DNA of 64,000 nucleotides from Hyperoodon ampullatus (taxonomy: Eukaryota > Chordata > Mammalia > Artiodactyla > Ziphiidae), in contig CATKHW010000283.1 of NCBI GenBank assembly GCA_949752795.1, positions 806,001 to 870,000 of the forward strand, given 5' to 3'. The notes under the pieces were generated by a model. That model was not told the DNA's origin, did no database searches, and worked only from the letters and a program-made list of their open reading frames with translations. Position numbers and translations under genes: made by a program. Positions 1-12,175 of the stretch are shown piece after piece (the first letter of the stretch is position 1; every line of letters starts with the position of its first letter).

Positions 1-481
1 TCTTCCTGCCGGGAAATTACAGTGATATGTGCCCGTCCAAATGCCTAACAGCTACTCTCTCATTGGTTCTCCCTCTTCCCTTTCATCCTCTGCCAAATTG
101 GCAACCTGTGCGAACCAGGAGGTTAAACGGGCTGTCTCTCCAAGTTGGGAGGTTGATAATAAAGCAGATGGAAAGTCAAACCGGAGCAGCAGGAGAGGGA
201 CTATTCGTTGAGTTTTAGAAACCTTTCGTATTCACAGTGTGTCCGTTCTCTAGGATTCCCGTACATGTTATATCTGTAGTAATATTCCCTTCAACCTGGA
301 GAGTTGGGACCCATGGAATGTGTGCCATGCATTATTGCTTTAAAGGGTCTGCATTTGCTCACCCAATCTCACCAATCCTCTCAGTCCCAAGTGTCCAGCC
401 TTATGCCACATCCAGCTGTCATTGTAGATAGGGTCATTTCAGGTTTCATCAGAGACCCTGAAGGAATTGTAAAGAATTTCC

Positions 482-1376
482 CAGTTTTTTTGTTTTATTT
501 TTGAAATTCCTTTTTATAGTGGGTTTGAGCTGATTCTCGCTGCCATATTTATCCCAGTCTAGACACACTTGATTCCCTTACGGAGACATATCAATACATA
601 GGTTTTAAGATTCTTACTAGTCAGATATATTCTTCTGCGGGAAATATGGGGTTTTGAGTCCCTTTCACTGAGGAAGGTGTAGGTCTTGTCTATTCCATAG
701 TTGGTTTTTGGAACGGTACCTGTGCTTATACCAAACTCTGGTTTTATGCATCACCCCACCTCTCCTTCCCCCTTAAGCAGGCATAAGAGTGTTTTCTAAA
801 TGTGAGACACTGTTCTCTTTCCTAACTCAGTTCAAGTGTAGCCATGTTTACAGGATCTTCATAAGTGATATCTTATGATAAGTTTCTTTTTCTGTGTGAC
901 TTATTTCACTTAGAATCATCGTACCTGAATCCACCCATTTTGCTGCTACTGGTCTTATGACATTGATTTCATGGCAAACGGATATTCGGTCGTACGTAAA
1001 TACCAAAATTTTTTGAACCATTTTTATATTTCCTGGGATATTTAAGGTGTACCCAAGTTGAGGTTCTTGTAAGCAGTGCAGCCCTAAATTTTGGGGTGGC
1101 TCTGTCTTATTGATTTTCAGTTTTCCCAAAGTATATTCCCTAGACTGGAAGTGCACTTGGCTCTGTAGCTCTGTTCTTTACTTGTTTTAGGGAACACAAT
1201 GTACACCTCCAGAGAGGCAGTTGGCAAATTACATCCCGCCCATCAGCATAACAAGGCTCCCTGTTCTCCCGGGCCTGTCTTGCCTTTCTGGTTTTTACAC
1301 ATTTTGTGGATGTCCCTTTTGACCAGTGGGAAGTGATACTTCTTTGTATTGCAGATTTGCATTGCCCGCTTGCTTG
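482..1376 (-). mobile_element. Antisense L1 3' end (array 1, unit 1; repeated in every unit)
   Basis: Read on the minus strand this is the end of a LINE-1: a degenerate ORF2 C-terminus followed by 3'UTR and an A-rich tail, seen on the plus strand as the T-rich stretch at 482-510. Support: the minus-strand frame at 848-1156 ends with ISHTEKETYHKIS, which matches the conserved extreme C-terminus of mammalian L1 ORF2p; and the plus-strand phrases around 860-980 (AAGTGATATCTTATGATA, then TCACTTAGAATCAT and CTGCTACTGG) match the reverse complement of cetartiodactyl L1 3'UTR. It is 5'-truncated and mutated, so not mobile. Equivalent segments lie at about 2222-3116, 3961-4855, 5700-6595, 7441-8333, 9180-10071 and 10919-11808. 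The family is recognised by eye; the subfamily is not assigned. Confidence 0.75.
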
Positions 1377-1450
1377 CTTTGTCAAAAATGGCATATGCGT
1401 TTTCTCCTGAATATATTCAGGAGAAAACGCATACGCCCTTTTTGGCCAAG
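1377..1450. repeat. Palindrome copy, unit 1 (imperfect left arm)
   Basis: Centre between 1413 and 1414. The inner arms (ATGCGTTTTCTCCTGAATA and its complement) are exact. The outer left arm has substitutions in the GGCCAAAAAGGGCG portion. Confidence 0.85.
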
Positions 1451-1739
1451 TGCATCATTGTCGAAGTTGTGCCACTCTTCCTGTGCTTTAAAGGCGATTC
1501 CAACGTACCTCTTGAAATCTGTTTCCTGCTATTCTGCCTCGCTTTCAAGTCCGCCTTGTTGCCTTCCCTCAACAGATTTTTGGCCGATAGTTGTCCTTTA
1601 TTACTCGGCCAGTTTGTGAATTGCTGTGCCCCTGAGCTCCATTTTTCAACTCGTTTTTGGTGAGCTGACCGCAAGTCCAACATTTTGGTTCAGGACCTTT
1701 GCTGGTTCCCGGTGGGGGGCTGAGACTTTGGTTAATTTT

Positions 1740-3479
1740 TCTTCCTGCCGGTAAATTACAGTGATATGTGCCCGTCCAAATGCCTAACAGCTAATCTCTC
1801 ATTGGTTCTCCCTCTTCCCTTTCATCCTCTGCCAAATTTGATACCTGTGCGAACCAGGAGGTTAAAGGGGCTGTCTCTCCAAGTTGGGACGTTGATAGTA
1901 AAGCAGATGGAAAGACAAACCGGAGCACCAGGAGAGGGACTATTCGTTGAGTTTTAGAAACCTTTCGTATTCACAGTGTGTCCGTTCTCTAGGTTTCCCG
2001 TACATGTTATAGCTGTAGTAATATTGCCTTCAACCTGGAGAGTTGGGACTCATGGAATGGGTGCCAGGCATTTGTGCTTTAAAGGGTCTGCATTTGCTCA
2101 CCCAATCTCACCAATCGTCTCAGTCCCAAGTGTCCCTCCTTATGCCACATCCAGCTGTCATTGTAGATAAGGTCTTTCCAGGTTTCATCAGAGACCCTGA
2201 AGGAATTGTAAAGAATTTCCCAGTTTTTTTTGTTTTGTTTTTGAAATTCCTTTTTATAGTGGGTTTGAGCTGATTCTCGCTGCCATGTTTATGCCAGTAT
2301 AGACACACTTGATTCCCTTACGGAGACATATCAATACATAGGTTTTAAGATTCTTACTAGTCAGATATATTCCTCTGCGGGAAATATGGGGTTTTGAGTC
2401 CCTTTCACTGAGGAAGGTGTAGGTCTTGTCTATTCCATAGTTGGTTTTTGGAACGGTACCTGTGCTTATATCAAACTCTGGTTTTATGCATCACCCCACC
2501 TCTCCTTCCCCCTTAAGCAGGCATAAGAGTGTTTTCTAAATGTGAGACACTGTTCTCTTTCCTAACTCAGTTCAAGTGTAGCCATGTTTACAGGATCTTC
2601 ATAAGTGATATCTTATGATAAGTTTCTTTTTCTGTGTGACTCATTTCACTTAGAATCGTCGTACCTGAATCCACCCATTTTGCTGCTACTGGTCTTATGA
2701 CATTGATTTCATGGCTGAGGGATATTCCATCGTACGTAAGTACCACAATTTTTTGAACCATTTTTATATTTCCTGGGATATTTAAGGTGTACCCAAGTTG
2801 AGGTCCTTGTAAGCAGTACAGCCCTAAATTTTGGGGTGGCTCTGTCTTATTGATTTTCAGTTGTCCCAAGATATATTCCCTAGAATGGAAGTGCTCTTGG
2901 CTCTGTAGCTCTGTTGTTTACTTGATTTAGGGAACAGTATTCACTCCTCCAGAGAGGCAGTTGGCAATTTACATCCCGCCCATCAGCATAACAAGGCTCC
3001 CAGTTCTCCAGGGCCTGTCTTGCCTTTCTGGTTTTTACACATTTTGTGGATGTCCCTTTCGACCCGTGGGAAGTGAAACTTCTTTGTAGTGCAGATTTGC
3101 ATTGCCCACTTTCTTGCTTGGCCAAAAAGGGCGTATGCGTTTTCTCCTGAATATATTCAGGAGAAAACGCTTACGCCCTTTTTGGAAAAGTGCATCATTG
3201 TCGAAGTTGTGCCCCTCTTCCTGTGCTTTAAAGGCGATTCCAACGTACCTCTGGAAATCTGTTTCCTGCTATTCTGCCTCGCTTTCAAGTCCGCCTCGTT
3301 GCCTTCCCTCAACAGATTTTTGGACGATAGTTGTCCTTTATTACTCGGCCAGTTTGTGAATTGCTGTGCCCCTGTGCTCCATTTTTCTACTCGATTTTGG
3401 TGAGCTGACCGCAAGTCCAACATTTTGGTTCAGGACCTATGCTGGTTCCCGGTGGGGGGCTTAGACTTTGGTCAATTCG
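1740..3479. repeat. Array 1 unit 2
   Basis: Full unit, palindrome at 3117-3190. The right arm carries an A-to-T change (ACGCTTACG) and an altered end (TTGGAAAAG). The L1-derived part starts near 2222. Confidence 0.9.
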
Positions 3480-5217
3480 TCTTCCTGCCGGGAAGTTAGA
3501 GTGATATGTGCCCGTCCAAATGCCTAACAGCTACTCTCTCATTGGTTCTCCCTCTTCCATTTCATCCTCTGCCAAATTGGCAACCTGTGCTAACCAGGAG
3601 GTTAAAGGGGCTGTCTCTCCAAGTTGGGAGGTTGATAGTAAAGCAGATGGAAAGTCAAACCGGAGCACCAGGAGAGGGACTATTCGTTGAGTTTTAGAAA
3701 CCTTTCGTATTCACAGTGTGTCCGTTCTCTAGGTTTCCCGTACATGTTATAGCTGTAGTAATATTGCCTTCAACCTGGAGAGTTGGGACTCATGGAATGG
3801 GTGCCAGGCATTTGTGCTTTAAAGGGTCTGCATTTGCTCACCCATTCTCACCAATCCTCTCAGTCCCAAGTGTCCCTCCTTATGCCACATCCAGCTGTCA
3901 TTGTAGATGGGGTCATTCCAGGTTTCATCAGAGACACTGAAGTAATTGTACAGAATTTCCCAGTTTTTTTGTTTTGTTTTTGAAATTCCTTTTTATAGTG
4001 GGTTTGAGCTGATTCCGGCTGCCATGTTTATGCCAGTCTAGACACACTTGATTCCCTTACGGAGACATATGAATACATAGGTTTTAAGATTCTTACTAGT
4101 CAGATATATTCCTCTGCGGGAAATATGGGGTTTTGAGTCCCTTTCACTGAGGAAGGTGTAGGTCTTGTCTATTCCGTAGTTGGTTTTTGGAACGGTACCT
4201 GTGCTTATATCAAACTCTGGTTTTATGCATCACCCCACCTCTCCTTCCCCCTTAAGCAGGCATAAGAGTGTTTTCTAAATGTGAGACACTGTTCTCTTTC
4301 CTAACTCAGTTCAAGTGTAGCCATGTTTACAGGATCTTCATAAGTGATATCTTATGATAAGTTTCTTTTTCTGTGTGACTTATTTCACTTAGAATCATCG
4401 TACCTGAATCCACCCATTTTGCTGCTACTGGTCTTATGACATTGATTTCATGGCTGAGGGATATTCCATCGTACGTAAGTACCACAATTTTTTGAACCAT
4501 ATTTATATTTCCTGGGATATTTAAGGTGTACCCAAGTTGAGGTCCTTGTAAGCAGTGCAGCCCTAAATTTTGGGGTGGCTCTGTCTTATTGATTTTTGGT
4601 TTACCCATGGTATATTCCCTAGACTGGAAGTGCCCTTGGCTCTGTATCTCTGTTCTTTACTTGTTTTAGGGAACACAATGTACTCCTCCAGAGAGGCAGT
4701 TGGCAATTTACATCCCGCCCATCAGCATAACAAGGCTCCCTGTTCTCCAGGGCCTGTCTTGTCTTTCTGGTTTTTACACATTTTGTGGATGTCCCTTTTG
4801 ACGGCTGGGAAGTGATACTTCTTTGTAGTGCAGATTTGCATTGCCCGCTTGCTTGCTTGGCCAAAAAAGGCGTATGCATTTTCTCCTGAATATATTCAGG
4901 AGAAAATGCATACGCCCTTTTTGGCTAAGTGCATCATTGTCGATGTTGTGCGCCTCTTCCTGTGCTTTAAAACCGATGCCAACGTACCTCTTGAAATCTG
5001 TTTTTTCTTATTCTGCCTCGCTTTCAAGTCCGGTTCTTTGTCCTCCCTCAAAAGATTTTTGAACGATAGTTGTCCTTTATTACTCGGCCAGTTTGTGAAT
5101 TGCTGTGCCCCTGAGCTCCATTTTTCAACTCGTTTTTTGTTAGCTGACTGGAAGTCCAAAATTTTGGCTCAGAACCTATACTGGTTCCTGGTGGGTGGCT
5201 GAACTTTGGTTAATTCT
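3480..5217. repeat. Array 1 unit 3
   Basis: Full unit, palindrome at 4856-4929. Mirrored positions in both arms are changed together (left GCATTTTCTCC, right GGAGAAAATGC, where the other units have GCG and CGC), so base pairing is kept. The part after the palindrome, about 4930-5217, is more diverged than in units 1, 2, 4 and 5. Confidence 0.9.
4856..4929. repeat. Palindrome copy, unit 3 (paired change in both arms)
   Basis: Centre between 4892 and 4893. G-to-A in the left arm is matched by C-to-T at the mirrored place in the right arm, so the stem stays paired. One outer A/G mismatch is present (AAAAAAGG against CCCTTTTT). Confidence 0.85.
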
Positions 5218-6958
5218 TCTTCCTGCCTGGAAATTAGAGTGACATGTGCCCGTCCAAATGCCTAACAGCTACTCTCTCATTGGTTCTCCCTCTTCCCTTT
5301 CATCCTCTGCCAAATTGCAAACCTGTGCGAACCAGGAGGTTAAATGGGCTGTCTCTCCAAGTTGGGAGATTAATAGTAAAGCATATGGAAAGTCAAACCG
5401 AAGCAACAGGAGAGGGACTATTCGTTGAGTTTTAGAAACTTTTCGTATTCACAGTGTGTCCGTTCTCTAGGTTTCCCGTACATGTCATAGCTGTAGAAAT
5501 ATTCCCTTCAACCTGGAGAGTTGGGACCCATGGAATGGGTGCCATGCATTATTGCTTTAAAGGGTCTGCATTTGCTCACCCAATCTCACCAATCGTCTCA
5601 GTCCAAAGTGTCCAGCCTTAGGCCACATCCAGCTGTCATTGTACATAGGGTCATTCCAGGTTTCATCAGAGACCCTGAAGGAATTGTAAAGAATTTCCCA
5701 GTTTTTTTTTGTTTTGTTTTTGAAATTCCTTTTTATACTGGTTTTGAGCTGATTCTCGCTGCCATGTTTATGCCAGTCTAGACACACTTGATTCCCTTAC
5801 GGAGACATATCAATACATAGGTTTTAAGATTCTTTCTAGTCAGATATATTCCTCTGCGGGAAATATGGGGTTTTGAGTCCCTTTCACTGAGGAAGGTGTA
5901 GGTCTTGTCTATTCCATTGTTGGTTTTTGGAACGGTACCTTTGCCTATATCAAACTCTGGTTTTATGCATCACCCCACCTCTCCTTCCCCCTTAAGCAGG
6001 CATAAGAGTGTTTTCTAAATGTGAGACTCAGTTCTCTTTCCTAACTCAGTTCAAGTGTAGCCATGTTTACAGGATCTTCATGAGTGATATCTTATGATAA
6101 GTGTCTTTTTCTGTGTGACTTATTTCACTTAGAATCATCGTACCTGAATCCACTCATTTTGCTGCTACTGTTCTTATGACATTTATTTAATGGCTGAGGG
6201 ATACTCCATCGTACATAAGGACCACAATTATTTGAACCATTTTTATATTTCCTGGGATATTTAAGGTGTACCCAAGTTGAGGTTCTTTTAAGCAGTGCAG
6301 CCCTAAATTTTGGGCTGGCTCTGTCTTATTGAGTTTCAGTTTTCCCAAGGTATATTCCCTAGACTGGAAGTGCCCTTGGATCTGTAGATCTGTTGTTTAC
6401 TTGTTTTAGGGAACACAATGCACTCCTCCAGAGAGGCAGTTGGCAATTTACATCCCGCCCATCAGCATAACAAGGCTCCCTGTTCTCCAGGGCCTGTCTT
6501 GCCTTTCTGCTTTTTACACATTTTGTGGATGTCCCTTTTGACCGGTGGGAAGTGATACTTCTCTGTAGTGCAGATTTGCATTGCCCGCGTGCTTGCTTGG
6601 CCAAAAAGGGCGTATGCGTTTTCTCCTGAATATATTCAGTAGAAAACGCATACGCACTTTTTGGCCAAGTGCATCATTGTCGCAGCTGTGCCCCTCTTCC
6701 TGTGCTTTAAAGGCGATTCCAACGTACCTCTTGAAATCTGTTTCCTGCTATTCTGCCTCGCTTTCAAGTCCGCCTCGTTGCCTTCCCTCAACAGATTTTT
6801 GGACGATAGTTGTCCTTTATTACTCGGCCAGTTTCTGAATTGCTGTGGCCCTGAGCTCCATTTTTCAACTCGTTTTTGGTGAGCTGACCGCAAGTCCAAA
6901 ATTTTGCTTCAGAACCTATGCTGGTTCCCGGTGGAGGGCTGAGACTTTGGTTAATTCT
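5218..6958. repeat. Array 1 unit 4
   Basis: Full unit, palindrome at 6596-6669. Two right-arm changes (TTCAGTAG and TACGCACTT) break pairing. The rest follows the array consensus. Confidence 0.9.
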
Positions 6959-8696
6959 TCACCCTGCCGGGAAGTTAGAGTGATATGTTCCCGTCCAAAT
7001 GCCTAACAGCTACTCTCTCATTGGTTCTCCCTCTTCCCTTTCATCCTCTGCCAAATTGGAAACCTGTGCGAACCAGGAGGTTAAAGGTGCTGTCTCTCCA
7101 AGTTGGGAGATTGATAGTAAAGCAGATGGAAAGTCAAACCGGAGCACCAGGAGAGGGACTATTCGTTGAGGTTTAGAAACCTTTCATATTCACAGTGTGT
7201 CCATTACCTAGGTTTCCCGTACATGTTATATCTGTAGTAATATTCCCTTCAACCTTGAGAGTTGGGACCCATGGAATGGGTTCCATGCATTATTGCTTTA
7301 AAGGGTCTGCATTTGCTCACCCAATCTCACCAATCATCTCAGTCCCAAGTGTCCAGCCTTATGCCACATCCACTGTCGTTGTAGATATGGGTCATTACAC
7401 GTTTTATCAGAGACCCTGAAGGAATTGTAAAGAATTTCCCAGTTTTTTTTGTTTTGTTTTTTAAATTCCTTTTTATAGTGGGTTTGAGCTGATTCTCACT
7501 GCCATGTTTATGCCAGTCTAGACACACTTGATTCCTTACGGAGACACATCAGTACATAGGTTTTAAGATTCTTACTATTCAGATATATTCCTCTGCGGGA
7601 AATATGGGCTTTTGAGTCCCTTTTACTGAGGAAGGTGTAGGTCTTGTCTATTCCATAGTTGGGTTTTGGAACGGTACCTGTGCTTATATCAAACTCTGGT
7701 TTTATGCATCACCCCACCTCTCCTTCCCCCTTAAGCAGGCATAAGAGTGTTTTCTAAATGTGAGACACTGTTCTCTTTCCTAACTCAGTTCAAGAGTAGT
7801 GATGTTTACAGGATCTTCATAAGTGATATCTTATGATAAGTTTCTTTTTCTGTGTGACTTATTTCACTTAGAATCATCGTACCTGAATCCACCCATTTTG
7901 CTGCTACTGGTCTTATGACATTGATTTCATGGCTGAGGGATATTCCATCGTACGTAAGTACCACAATTTTTTGAACCATTTTTATATTTCCTGGGATATT
8001 TAATGTGTACCCAAGTTGAGGTCCTTGTAAGCAGTGCAGCCCTAAATTTTGGGGTGGCTGTGCTTATTGATTTTTAGTTTTCCCAATGTATATTCCCTAG
8101 ACTGGAAGTGCCCTTGGCTCTGTAGCTCTGTTCTTTACTTGTTTTAGGGAACACAATGCACTCCTCCAGAGAGGCAGTTGGCAATTTACATCCCGCCCAT
8201 CAGCATAACAAGGCTCCCTGTTCTCCAGGGCCTGTCTTGCCTTTCTGGTTTTTACACATTTTGTGGATGTCCCTTTTGACCGGTGGGAAGTGATACTTCT
8301 TTGTAGTGCAGATTTGCATTGCCGGCTTGCTTGCTTGGCCAAAAAGGGCGTATGCGTTTTCTCCTGAATATATTCAGGAGAAAACGCATACGCCCTTTTT
8401 GGCCAAGTGCATCATTGTCGAAGTTGTGCCCTTCTTCCAGTGCTTTAAAGGCGATTCCAACATACCTCTTGAAATCTGTTTCCTGCTATTCTGCCTCGCT
8501 TTCAAGTCCGCCTCGTTGCATTCCCTCAACAGATTTTTGGACGATAGTTGTCCTTTATTACTCGGCCAGTTTGGGAATTGCTGTGCCCCTGAGCTCCATT
8601 TTTCAACTCGTTTTTGGTGAGCTGACCGCAAGTCCGAAATTTTGGTTCAGGACCTATGCTGGTTCCCGGTGGGGGGCTGAGACTTTGGTTAATTCT
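6959..8696. repeat. Array 1 unit 5
   Basis: Full unit with the only fully perfect palindrome, at 8334-8407 (37-base arms, no loop). The remainder follows the array consensus. Confidence 0.9.
8334..8407. mobile_element. Perfect 74-bp palindrome, probable mariner-type MITE
   Basis: The two 37-base arms are exact reverse complements with no loop, centred between 8370 and 8371 on GAATA/TATTC. The ends read CTTGGCCAAAAAGGGCG and CGCCCTTTTTGGCCAAG. Copies, perfect or nearly so, are at 1377-1450, 3117-3190, 4856-4929, 6596-6669, 10072-10145 and 11809-11882. Decayed copies are at 28356-28429, 30118-30191 and 31860-31933; the first two of the decayed arrangement extend outward to GGTTGGCCAAAA-like ends. 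The outer GGTTGGCCAAAAAG resembles, from memory, inverted-repeat ends of short mariner-derived elements of cetartiodactyls. The palindrome itself is certain; the mariner assignment is inference. Confidence 0.7.
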
Positions 8697-10434
8697 TCTT
8701 CCTGCCAGGAAATTACAGTGATATGTGCCCGTCCAAATGCCTAACAGCTACTCTCTCATTGGTTCTCCCTCTTCCCTTTCATCCTCTGCCAAATTGGCAA
8801 CCTGTGCGAACCAGGAGGTTAAAGGGGCTGTCTCTGCAAGTTGGGAGGTTGATAGTAACGCAGATGGAAAGTGAAACCAGAGCACCAGGAGAGGGACTAT
8901 TCGTTGAGTTTTAGAAACCTTTCGTATTCACAGTGTGTCCGTTCTCTAGGTTTCCCGTACATGTTATAGCTGTAGTAATATTCCCTTCAACCTGGAGAGT
9001 TGGGACCCATGGAATGGGTGCCATGCATTATTGCTTTAAACGGTCTGCATTTGCTCACCCAATCTCACCAATCCTCTCAGTCCCAAGTGTCCACCCTTAT
9101 GCCACATCCAGCTGTCGTTGTAGATAGGGTCATTCCCGGTTTCATCAGAGTCACTGAAGGAATTGTAAAGAATTTCCCAGTTTTTTTGTTTTGTTTTTGA
9201 AATTCCTTTTTATAGTGGGTTTGAGCTGATTCTCCCTTCCATGTTTATGCCAGCCTAGGCACACTTGATTCCCTTACAGAGACATATCAATACATAGGTT
9301 TTAAGTTTCTTACTAGTCAGATATATTCCTCTGCGGGAAATATGGGGTTTTGAGTCCCTTTCACTGAGGAAGGTGTAGGTGTTGTCTATTCCATAGTTGG
9401 TTTTTGGAACGGTACCTGTGCTTATATCAAACTCTGGTTTTATGCATCACCCCACCTCTCCTTCCCCCTTAAGCAGGCATAAGAGTGTTTTCTAAATGTG
9501 AGACACTGTTCTCTTTCCTAACTCAGTTCAAGTGTAGCCATGTTTACAGGATCTTCATAAGTGATATCTTATGATAAGTTTCTTTTTCTGTGTGACTTAT
9601 TTCACTTAGAATCATCGTACCTGAATCCACCCATTTTGCTGCTACTGGTCTTATGACATTGATTTCATGGCTGAGGGATATTCCATCGTACGTAAGTACC
9701 ACAATTTTTTGAACCATTTTTATATTTCCTGGGATATTTAAGGTGTACCCAAGTTGAGGTCCTTGTAAGCAGTGCAGCCCTATATTTGGGAGTGGCTCTG
9801 GCTTATTGATTTTCAGTTTTCCCAAGGTATATTCCCTAGACTGGAAGTGACCTTGGCTCTGTAGCTCTGTTGTTTACTTGTTTTAGGGAACACAATGCAC
9901 TCCTCCAGAGAGGCAGTTGGCAATTTACATCCCGCCCATCAGCATAACAAGGCTCCCTATTCTCCAGGGCCTGTCTTGCCTTTCTGGTTTTTACACATTT
10001 TGTGGATGTCCCTTTTGACCGGTGGGAAGTGATACTTCTTTGTAGTGCAGATTTGCATGCCCGCTTGCTTGCTTGGCCAGAAAGGGCGTATGCGTTTTCT
10101 CCTGAATATATTCAGGAGAAAACGCATACGCCCTTTTTGGCCAAATGCATCATTGTCGAAGTTGTGCCCCTCTTCCTGTGCTTTAAAGGCGATTCCAACG
10201 TACCTCTTGAAATCTGTTTCCTGCTATTCTACCTCGCTTTCAAATCCACCTCGCTGCCTTCCCTCAACAGATTTTTGGATGATAGTTGTCCATTATTACT
10301 CGGCCAGTTTGTGAATTGCTGTGCCCCTGAGCTCCATTTTCCAACTCGATTTTGGTGAGCGGCCCGCAAGTCCACAATTTTGGTTCAGGACCTATACTGG
10401 TTCCCGGTGGGTGGCTGAGACTTTGGTTAATTCT
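8697..10434. repeat. Array 1 unit 6
   Basis: Last unit that is homogeneous throughout. The palindrome is at 10072-10145, with one left-arm A-to-G change and a changed last base on the right. Confidence 0.9.
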
Positions 10435-12175
10435 TCTTCCTGTCGGGAAGTTAGAGTGATATGTGCCCGTCCAAATGCCTAACAGCTACTCTCTCATTGG
10501 TTCTCCCTCTTCCCTTTCATCCTCTGCCAAATTGGCAACCTGTGCGAACCAGGAGGTAAAAGGGGCTGTCTCTCCAAGTTGGGAGATTGATAGTAAAGCA
10601 GATGGAAAGTCAAACCGGAGCACCAGGAGAGGGACTATTCGTTGAGTTTTAGAAACCTTTCATATTCACAGTGTGTCCGTTCTCTACGTTCCCCGTACAT
10701 GTTATATCTATAGTAATATTCCCTACAACCTGGAGAGTTGAAACCCATGAAATGGGTGCCATGCATTATTGCTTTAAAGGGTCTGCATTTGCTCACCCAA
10801 TCTCATCAATCCTCTCAGTCCCTAGTGTCCCTCCTTATGCCACATCCAGCTGTCGTTGTAGATAGGGTCATTCCATGTTTCATCACAGACCCTGAAGGAA
10901 TTGTAATGAATTTCCCAGTTTTTTTGTTTTGTTTTTGAAATTCCTTTTTATAGTGGGTTTGAGCTGATTCTCGCTGCCATGTTTATGCCAGTCTAGACAC
11001 ACTTGATTCCCTTACGGAGACATATCAATACATAAGTTTTAAGATTCTTACTAGTAAGATATGTTCCTCTGCAGGAAATATGGGGTTTTGTGTCCCGTTC
11101 ACAGAGGAAGTAGTAGGTCTTGTCTATTCTGTATTTGGATTATGGAACCGTACCTGTGCTAATATCAAACTCTGGTTTTATTCATCACCCCACCTCTGCT
11201 TTCCCCTTAAGCATGCATAAGAGTGTTTTCTATATATGAGACTCTGTTCCCTTTCCTAATTCATTCCATGTGTAGCCATGTTTATACACCCTTCATAAGT
11301 GATATCTTATGATAAGTTTCTTTTTCTGTGTGATTTTTTCAGTTAGAATCATGGTACATGAATCCCATCATTATGCTGCTACTGGCCTTATGACATTGAA
11401 TTCATGGCTGAGGGATATTCCATCATACGTATGTACCACAATTTCTTTACCATTTTTGTCTTTCCTGGGTTATTTAAGGTGTCCTGAAGTCGAGGTTCTT
11501 GTAAGCAGTGCTGCCCTATATTTTGGGTTGGCTGTGTCTTATTGATTTTCAATTTTCCCAAGGTATATTCCCATGACTGGAAGTGCCTTAGGTTGTGAAG
11601 CTCTGTTGAGTAATTCTTTTAGGGAACACAATGCACTCCTCCAGAGTGACTGTTGGCAATCTACATCCCACCCATCAGCATAACAAGGCTCCCTGTTCTC
11701 CAGAGCCCCTCTTGCCTTTCTGGTTTTTACACATTTTACGGATATCCCTTTTGACTGGTGGGAAGTGATACTTCTTTGTAGTGCAGATTTGCATTGTGCG
11801 GTTGCTTGGTTGGCCAAAATGGGTGTATGCGTTTTCTCCTGAATATATTCAGGAGAAAACGCATGCGCCCTTTATGGACAATTCCATAATTGTCGAAGTT
11901 GTGATGCTTTTCCTGTGTTTAAAGGCGATTCCAATGTACTTCTGGAAATCTGTTTCGTGCAAATCTCCCTCATTTTCAAGTCCGCCTCATGGCTTCTCCT
12001 CAACAGATTTTTGGAAGAGAGTAGTCCTCTATAACTCTGCAAGTTAGTGAATTGCTGTGCCCCTGAGCTCCATTTTTCAACTTGTGTTTTTGTGAGCTGA
12101 CCGCAAACCCACAATTTTGCTTCAGGACCTATACTAGTTATGGGTGTGGGGCAGGCTCAGAGTTTGTTTAATTCT
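10435..12175. repeat. Array 1 unit 7, transition unit
   Basis: The first third (to about 11030) matches units 1-6. From there on substitutions and small indels become frequent, for example around 11041-11130 and 11340-11480. The palindrome at 11809-11882 keeps its core but the outer arms are altered. This unit contains the boundary between homogenised and decayed repeats. Confidence 0.88.

Larger units (their letters stand above)
1..1739. repeat. Array 1 unit 1
   Basis: First complete unit. The L1-derived antisense part runs from about 482 (T-rich stretch, the L1 tail read backwards) to about 1376, and the palindrome is at 1377-1450. The left palindrome arm has several mismatches (GTCAAAAATGGCATATG), so this hairpin is less perfect than in unit 5. 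Confidence 0.9.

Noticed and set aside
1326..10358. Recurring 80-140-codon plus-strand frames around the array 1 palindrome (such as those containing AYAFSPEYIQEKTHTPF)
   Set aside because: They read through the palindrome, where both strands give the same peptide, and end at different places in different units. No codon-level conservation is visible.
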